In this document: one piece after another, positions 1 to 3,364 of the stretch
Position numbering within the stretch: position 1 is the stretch's first letter
Layout of the letters: the number at the start of each line of letters is the position of its first letter
Origin: Fidelibacterota bacterium
Lineage (GTDB): Bacteria > Marinisomatota > Marinisomatia > Marinisomatales > Marinisomataceae
DNA: 6,233 nt
Assembly: GCA_012963075.1 (NCBI GenBank)
Contig: DTWI01000024.1
Coordinates: 1-6,233 of the forward strand
Direction: 5' to 3'
Notes under the pieces: generated by a model
Databases searched by the model: none
Told to the model about the DNA's origin: nothing
What the model saw: the letters and a program-made list of their open reading frames with translations, nothing else
Program-made: the position numbers and the translations under genes

Positions 1-141
1 ACATCGAATGACATACAAAATGTTTCAGGAAAATATTTTTTTAAATGCAAAGAAATTAAATCATCAAAAGTGTCCTATAACAAAGATCAATGGGACCAGC
101 TTTGGAATGTTTGTGAGTCTTATAAGGAACAATTGTCATAA
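1..141 (+). CDS. Short-chain dehydrogenase/reductase, C-terminal fragment (retinol-dehydrogenase-like)
   Basis: Frame 1 is open from the left edge to a TAA whose last base is the A of the next gene's ATG. This gives the last 46 residues of a protein that begins outside the window. The tail contains VSGKYFFKCKEIKSS followed by KDQWDQLWNVCESY. That matches the usual end of retinol-dehydrogenase/WW-oxidoreductase-type SDRs: a 'GKYF.dck..k.S' strand, then a helix with 'LW..se'. Such enzymes are NAD(P)-dependent oxidoreductases acting on hydrophobic alcohols, ketones or aldehydes. The Rossmann glycine motif and the YxxxK catalytic pair would lie upstream and cannot be checked. The 5-base stop/start overlap suggests one operon with the thioesterase. 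The family call is by recalled pattern only; the substrate is unknown. Confidence 0.72.
   Translation, partial: TSNDIQNVSGKYFFKCKEIKSSKVSYNKDQWDQLWNVCESYKEQLS
124..128 (+). promoter_or_regulatory. Shine-Dalgarno-like AAGGA for the thioesterase gene
   Basis: AAGGA lies inside the last codons of the upstream dehydrogenase, 12 bases before the ATG at 141. The spacing is on the long side, so initiation probably also relies on coupling through the overlapping stop/start (TAATG). Confidence 0.4.
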
Positions 142-575
142 TGCAAAAGGTTTTATCGCGATCAGACTATGATTTTTTTACGACTGCATCAACAAGATGG
201 AGAGATTCAGACACATTAGGGCATATCAATCATACGGTTTATTTAAGTATCTTAGAAACAACACACAAAGATTTTATAATACATATGTACGGAAATGATG
301 TTGTTTTAGGACTTAATAGCACAAGTGCAGGTTTATTGGCTTCAATGCAGGTTATGTATATAGAACAATCACACCATCCTGCTAAATTTGATATTGGTTT
401 TCGTATTACTAGAGTGGGTACAAAAAGTTATGATGTACATGAAGCTTTGTTTTTAGAAGGAAAAGATACCCCTGTTTTCCAAAGTATTCATACATTTGTG
501 ATGTTTAATTTTGAAGAACAAAAATCGATTCCAGTAGATGATGTTATTAAGTCTAATTTAAAAGAAATAGAATGA
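141..575 (+). CDS. Acyl-CoA thioesterase, hotdog fold (4HBT / YbgC-FcbC type)
   Basis: Predicted cytoplasmic enzyme that hydrolyses acyl-CoA thioesters. The 144-residue length is normal for a single-domain hotdog thioesterase. The diagnostic segment lies near residues 19-40 and reads RWRDSDTLGHINHTVYLSI. It has the D-x-D-x-x-G-H-x-N-x-x-x-Y arrangement of the family; Asp24 aligns with the catalytic Asp of 4-hydroxybenzoyl-CoA thioesterase (DCDPAG). Residues 64-125 supply the alternating strands of the hotdog sheet (ASMQVMYIEQ, FDIGFRITRVG, SYDVHEALF, HTFVMFNF). The start is fixed by overlap with the preceding stop codon; the stop TGA overlaps the next ATG by four bases, a classic coupling arrangement. 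Together with the upstream dehydrogenase it may serve lipid or aromatic acyl metabolism, but that is inference and the acyl substrate cannot be read from the sequence. Confidence 0.88.
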   Translation: MQKVLSRSDYDFFTTASTRWRDSDTLGHINHTVYLSILETTHKDFIIHMYGNDVVLGLNSTSAGLLASMQVMYIEQSHHPAKFDIGFRITRVGTKSYDVHEALFLEGKDTPVFQSIHTFVMFNFEEQKSIPVDDVIKSNLKEIE

Positions 576-1336
576 TTACCTTATTATCTCCTTCCAAAAA
601 ATTGAATTTCGAACCTCAAAATATGATTGATAATTATACTCAATGTGAGTTTATCAAAAGTGCTGAGATATTAGCTAACAAAGCTAAAAACTTTACTGAA
701 AGTGATTTAAAAGAATTAATGGATATAAGCGATAAGCTTGCCCAACTAAATAGGGAACGATTTGATCGTTGGTCCCTTCCATTTAATTCTTCCAATGCAA
801 AACAGGCAATTCTAGCGTTTGATGGAGGAGTATATTCTGGTTTACAAGCGAATACATTTTCTAATAAAGATTTTGGTTTTGCGCAAGATCATCTTCGAAT
901 TTTATCAGGATTATATGGAATTTTAAAACCTCTTGATCTTATCCAGCCTTATCGATTAGAAATGGGAGTTTCATTTCAAAATCCGAGAGGGAAAAACCTA
1001 TATGATTTTTGGAAACAATCAATAACAGATAATTTAAATAGTATTCTGGAACAATATCCATCTCCTGTGATTGTTAACTGTGCATCAATTGAATATTTTT
1101 CTGCAATTGATTTATCGAAACTCAAAGGAAATATTCTTTCGATTGTATTTAAAGAGTATCGAAATGGTGAATTAAAGTTCATTTCATTTAACGCAAAGAA
1201 AGCTAGAGGATTAATGACGCAGTATATTATTAAGAATAAGATAGATAATCATACTGATATCAAAGATTTTAATTATGAGGACTATAAATTGGATTCAAAG
1301 CTATCTGAAGATTCAACTTTTGTATTTACACGATAA
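572..1336 (+). CDS. yaaA: YaaA family peroxide stress protein (UPF0246)
   Basis: The 254-residue product closely follows the YaaA/UPF0246 family, whose usual length is about 250-260. Visible family motifs in order are LSPSKKL (6-11), DISDKLAQLNRERF (51-64), AILAFDGGVYSGLQA (79-93), DHLRILSGLYGILKPLD (106-122), QPYRLEMG (125-132), the FISFNAKKARGLM block (203-215) and the F-x-x-E-x-Y segment near 233-238. In E. coli YaaA is induced under OxyR control and protects from hydrogen peroxide by limiting free intracellular iron; related work describes DNA binding. No OxyR site can be assigned here because the gene has no leader of its own: its ATG overlaps the thioesterase TGA. Translation is therefore probably coupled and transcription shared. 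The protein should be cytoplasmic. All family blocks appear intact, so it is likely functional. Confidence 0.95.
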   Translation: MITLLSPSKKLNFEPQNMIDNYTQCEFIKSAEILANKAKNFTESDLKELMDISDKLAQLNRERFDRWSLPFNSSNAKQAILAFDGGVYSGLQANTFSNKDFGFAQDHLRILSGLYGILKPLDLIQPYRLEMGVSFQNPRGKNLYDFWKQSITDNLNSILEQYPSPVIVNCASIEYFSAIDLSKLKGNILSIVFKEYRNGELKFISFNAKKARGLMTQYIIKNKIDNHTDIKDFNYEDYKLDSKLSEDSTFVFTR

Positions 1337-1339
1337 AGG
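1335..1339 (+). promoter_or_regulatory. Shine-Dalgarno for the class IV aminotransferase
   Basis: AAAGG overlaps the last base pair of the YaaA stop codon and sits 6 bases before the ATG at 1346, a good spacing. It supports this start and continued operon translation. Confidence 0.5.
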
Positions 1340-1345
1340 TGCCGC

Positions 1346-2218
1346 ATGAGTTATATTTCTTTTTTTAAAAATAAGTTTATACCTACAGATGAAGTTAATC
1401 TTAATTTTCTTGATAATTTTCTAAGCATTGTTCGAGGTTATCAAGTCTTTACATTTTTTAAAACTGTAGATGGAGGAAAACCGCTTTTTTTAGATCATCA
1501 TATTGAACGATTACTAAAAAATACAGAAGCAATGTGTATGAAGATAGAACAATCACATGATGATATTAAACAGTTGGTGTTTGATACCATCGCTGAAAAC
1601 AATCCTTCTACAGATGAATTTAGTGTAATGATTGTGTTTTTAGGAGGGAAACCCGTTACTGGTTCTGATTTGTATTCAAATGATCCTATGGATATTTTGG
1701 TTTTGGTAACTCCAATAAGAATATATCCAGCAGAATCTTACGCCAAAGGAATCTCTGTCGGTCTTTTTGAATTCCAACGTCATTATGCGGAGATCAAAGC
1801 TCCTTTTACATATATGGGAGGATTATTAGCACAAAATACTATAATAAAAAATGGTGATTATGATGAGGTCTTATATACTTCAAATGGAAGGGTATTAGAA
1901 GGTACTACGTTCTCATTTTTTGCAATCAATAATAATGGAGTTGTATTAACACCACCGACCGATGGAAATATTTTACGAAGCGTTACTAGATTGGTTTTAC
2001 TGAATGTTATGAAAGAAAAAGAGATGAAATTTGAAGAAAGAGATTTGCCAGTCGATGAAGTGTATAGCTGTAAAGAAGCATTTATTGTGTCTTCCACTCG
2101 TGATATTGTTCCAATTGTTTCGGTTGCCAATCATACTATTGGAGATGGATTGGTTGGAGAATCAACTAAAAAATTAATGGAGATTTATCAGGAGGAAATA
2201 CGTAAGTTTATTTCTTAG
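1346..2218 (+). CDS. PLP-dependent aminotransferase class IV (BCAT / D-amino acid transaminase / aminodeoxychorismate lyase superfamily)
   Basis: The 290-residue product has the fold-type IV PLP enzyme pattern. Near residues 30-35 is RGYQVF, the N-terminal 'RG.gvFe' signature, followed by FLDHHIERLLKNTEAM (48-63), where Arg55 is the usual phosphate-contacting Arg of 'H..RL'. Lys151 in AEIKAPF is the probable Schiff-base lysine. Then come DYDEVLYTSNGRVLEGTTF (171-189) with conserved Glu185, LTPPTDGNILRSVTR (201-215) with the TP and iL..(v/i)TR signatures, and a C-terminal EAFIVSSTRDIVPI. The reaction could be branched-chain or D-amino acid transamination, or aminodeoxychorismate cleavage; motifs seen here do not separate these, so no symbol is given. 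One oddity: the usual EGTTSN(l/f)F reads EGTTFSFF, shifting or losing the Ser-Asn pair. It follows yaaA by 9 bases and is probably cotranscribed. Confidence 0.88.
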   Translation: MSYISFFKNKFIPTDEVNLNFLDNFLSIVRGYQVFTFFKTVDGGKPLFLDHHIERLLKNTEAMCMKIEQSHDDIKQLVFDTIAENNPSTDEFSVMIVFLGGKPVTGSDLYSNDPMDILVLVTPIRIYPAESYAKGISVGLFEFQRHYAEIKAPFTYMGGLLAQNTIIKNGDYDEVLYTSNGRVLEGTTFSFFAINNNGVVLTPPTDGNILRSVTRLVLLNVMKEKEMKFEERDLPVDEVYSCKEAFIVSSTRDIVPIVSVANHTIGDGLVGESTKKLMEIYQEEIRKFIS

Positions 2219-2262
2219 TTGGAACAATTCTAGGATTGATTCGTTTATTTAAAAAACAACAT

Positions 2263-2267
2263 AGGGG
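2263..2267 (+). promoter_or_regulatory. Shine-Dalgarno deciding the start of the BamE-like lipoprotein
   Basis: AGGGG sits 7 bases before the ATG at 2275. This favours that ATG over an in-frame TTG at 2236, which would add a basic 13-residue stretch in front of an otherwise standard lipoprotein signal peptide. Confidence 0.6.
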
Positions 2268-2274
2268 TTATAAA

Positions 2275-2664
2275 ATGAAATATATTGGAACCGCTTTACT
2301 ATTAAGTTTTTCTATTTTTTCCTGCAGTGTTCCTGCAACCGCAACAAACAATGATTTTACATTAGGGAAAGTTCAAAGCCAATTGGAAGTTGGTATGAGT
2401 TCTGCTAGTGTTGTTGAATTATTAGGTTCTCCAAACATTGTTACCAATACCAATAATGGATATGAGGTCTGGACATATGATAAAGTTAGTAGCGAATCAC
2501 AATCTGGTTCTGCAGCTGGTGCAGGCGCTATTCCTAGTGGAAGGTTTCTTGGAATATTTTCAGGAAGTCGTAGTAGCAAAAGCAATAAGAATTTGACATT
2601 GACCATCAAATTTACTTCTGAAGGTCTTGTTGATAGTTTCAAATACCAAAGTACTAAATACTAA
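2275..2664 (+). CDS. BamE/SmpA-OmlA-like small outer-membrane lipoprotein
   Basis: From the ATG at 2275 the product is 129 residues. It begins with Lys2, a hydrophobic stretch and the lipobox I-F-S-C, with Cys17 as the expected lipidated residue; no Asp at +2, so outer-membrane sorting is likely by the E. coli rule. Residues 32-70 form the BamE-like core: VQSQLEVGMSSASVVELLG, then SPNIV and EVWTYDK. This matches 'l..GMt..eV...lG.P.....w.Y'. Residues 106-124 give the final strands (NLTLTIKF, GLVDSFKY). Between them lies a Gly/Ser/Ala-rich loop (about 72-105), longer than in compact BamE domains. It may be a BamE-fold paralogue rather than the BAM-complex subunit itself. An in-frame TTG at 2236 would extend it upstream but is disfavoured. 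Its stop overlaps the next lipoprotein's ATG (TAATG), so the two are probably made together and may be partners. Confidence 0.82.
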   Translation: MKYIGTALLLSFSIFSCSVPATATNNDFTLGKVQSQLEVGMSSASVVELLGSPNIVTNTNNGYEVWTYDKVSSESQSGSAAGAGAIPSGRFLGIFSGSRSSKSNKNLTLTIKFTSEGLVDSFKYQSTKY

Positions 2665-3311
2665 TGATCAGACGTATAGCACTTCATTTGGTTGTGTTGA
2701 GTCATTTGTTTGTTGTTAGTTGTGGTAGTTCTGCTCCACCTCCTACAACAGCAGTAAAGCGTGCCATTGAGACAAGACAGTATGATATGGATTTTGATAC
2801 CCTTATGAAAGGGTCAATTGGGGTATTACAAGATTTAGGATATACTATTGATGTACTCAATGACAACTACGGACTCATTACTGCTACCAAACAAACAACC
2901 TTAGGAAGTGGTTCAGCTGAATCAAAAGAAATGAGTAAAATTGGAAAAGCTGCCGTCGGAATAGGAGTTGTACTAACCTTAGGATTGTTATTATCAAGGG
3001 ATAAGGATAATGATAGTAACAGTGATGGAGATTGTTTGTTCTGTGGTTGGGGCGGTGGTTCTAGTAATGATGGACCTAATGTATATAACCTGAAAACAAC
3101 CATTAATATTGCTCAAGAATCTGAAGATCCAGTTTCTAGTACTATTCGTATAAATTTCCAAGCTTCAAGAGAACAGGGAGGTACAGTAAAATATGCAGGT
3201 AGTACACATTCGATGAAATTTTTCCAAAGTTTCTTTACAGCGCTTGATAAATCCTTATTTTTAGATGTTAATTTAGAAAGTGGTGAAGCTACGATAGTAG
3301 AAGAGAATTAA
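2664..3311 (+). CDS. Lipoprotein with a conserved 'LQDLGY' domain, split by a hydrophobic/Gly-Ser insert
   Basis: The 215-residue product starts with MIRR, a hydrophobic core and lipobox V-V-S-C, with Cys20 as the lipidation site and Gly21 at +2. Residues 34-76 (IETRQYDMDFD, then GVLQDLGYTIDVLNDNYGLI and TATKQ) match a domain I recall from other Gram-negative lipoproteins ('qsReyd..d...l.a....LQDlGf.i...d..lGli.a.K'). That family ends with an 'FFxxLdkSlFL' helix, seen here near 186-200 as MKFFQSFFTALDKSLFL. I cannot give a family number or function. Between the halves is a hydrophobic stretch (about 96-110, AAVGIGVVLTLGLLL), then an Asp/Asn/Ser-rich spacer, C124-x-x-C127 and a Gly-rich turn. 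The hydrophobic stretch could be a membrane-embedded hairpin or a buried core. No Shine-Dalgarno is visible; initiation is likely coupled to the overlapping upstream stop. Confidence 0.72.
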   Translation: MIRRIALHLVVLSHLFVVSCGSSAPPPTTAVKRAIETRQYDMDFDTLMKGSIGVLQDLGYTIDVLNDNYGLITATKQTTLGSGSAESKEMSKIGKAAVGIGVVLTLGLLLSRDKDNDSNSDGDCLFCGWGGGSSNDGPNVYNLKTTINIAQESEDPVSSTIRINFQASREQGGTVKYAGSTHSMKFFQSFFTALDKSLFLDVNLESGEATIVEEN

Positions 3312-3325
3312 ACAACTTCTAACTG

Positions 3326-3364
3326 ATTATAATTTTTCTTATACTTTGTAAGAAGAATTATGGT
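3326..3364 (+). promoter_or_regulatory. Long RNA hairpin covering the ribosome site and start codon of the large secreted protein (possible RNA thermometer)
   Basis: Bases 3326-3343 pair with 3347-3364 without a mismatch or bulge: 18 consecutive pairs (13 A-U, 1 G-C, 4 G-U) closed by a 3-base CTT loop at 3344-3346. The 3' arm contains the purine-rich AAGAAGAA that must serve as the ribosome site and the ATG at 3360-3362. The 5' arm supplies a run of five U residues (3333-3337) that faces AAGAA. Burying the ribosome site opposite a U-run in an A-U/G-U rich stem is the design of fourU-type RNA thermometers. The pairing is seen directly; the regulatory role is inference. It is too U-poor downstream, and too close to the ATG, to be read as an intrinsic terminator. 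Confidence 0.6.
3328..3333 (+). promoter_or_regulatory. Weak candidate -10 element (TATAAT)
   Basis: A perfect TATAAT lies in the 48-base gap before the large gene, with a second TATACT at 3340-3345. Neither has a convincing TTGACA-like partner 16-18 bases upstream, and such hexamers arise often by chance in DNA this AT-rich. If real, transcripts would begin inside the hairpin and lack most of its 5' arm. Confidence 0.2.

Noticed and set aside
976..1182. 68-residue open frame on the - strand inside yaaA
   Set aside because: It lies fully within a strongly conserved gene on the other strand, has no recognisable domain and no ribosome site; it is a by-product of the coding strand.
1858..2130. 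90-residue open frame on the - strand inside the aminotransferase gene
   Set aside because: It lies opposite the PLP-binding core of a clear aminotransferase; the composition is low complexity and no family is recognisable.
2243..2257. A/T-rich short inverted repeat in the gap after the aminotransferase gene, as terminator or promoter
   Set aside because: The pairing is short with a central mismatch, there is no G-C stem, and TTGATT at 2236 has no -10 at proper spacing.
2236..2274. TTG at 2236 as start of the BamE-like lipoprotein
   Set aside because: It would place 13 basic residues before the signal peptide, and the ATG at 2275 has a well-placed AGGGG; the ATG is preferred.
2373..3103. 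Two - strand open frames (2373-2642 and 2867-3103) opposite the lipoprotein genes
   Set aside because: Their Leu/Pro/Ser-rich runs are the reverse complements of Gly/Ser/Asp-rich codons; the + strand genes have signal peptides, lipoboxes and domains.
3316..3355. CTTCT...AGAAG inverted repeat as an intrinsic terminator
   Set aside because: The 5-bp arms enclose a 30-base loop, there is no following T-run, and the longer 18-bp pairing in the same region explains the AGAAG better.
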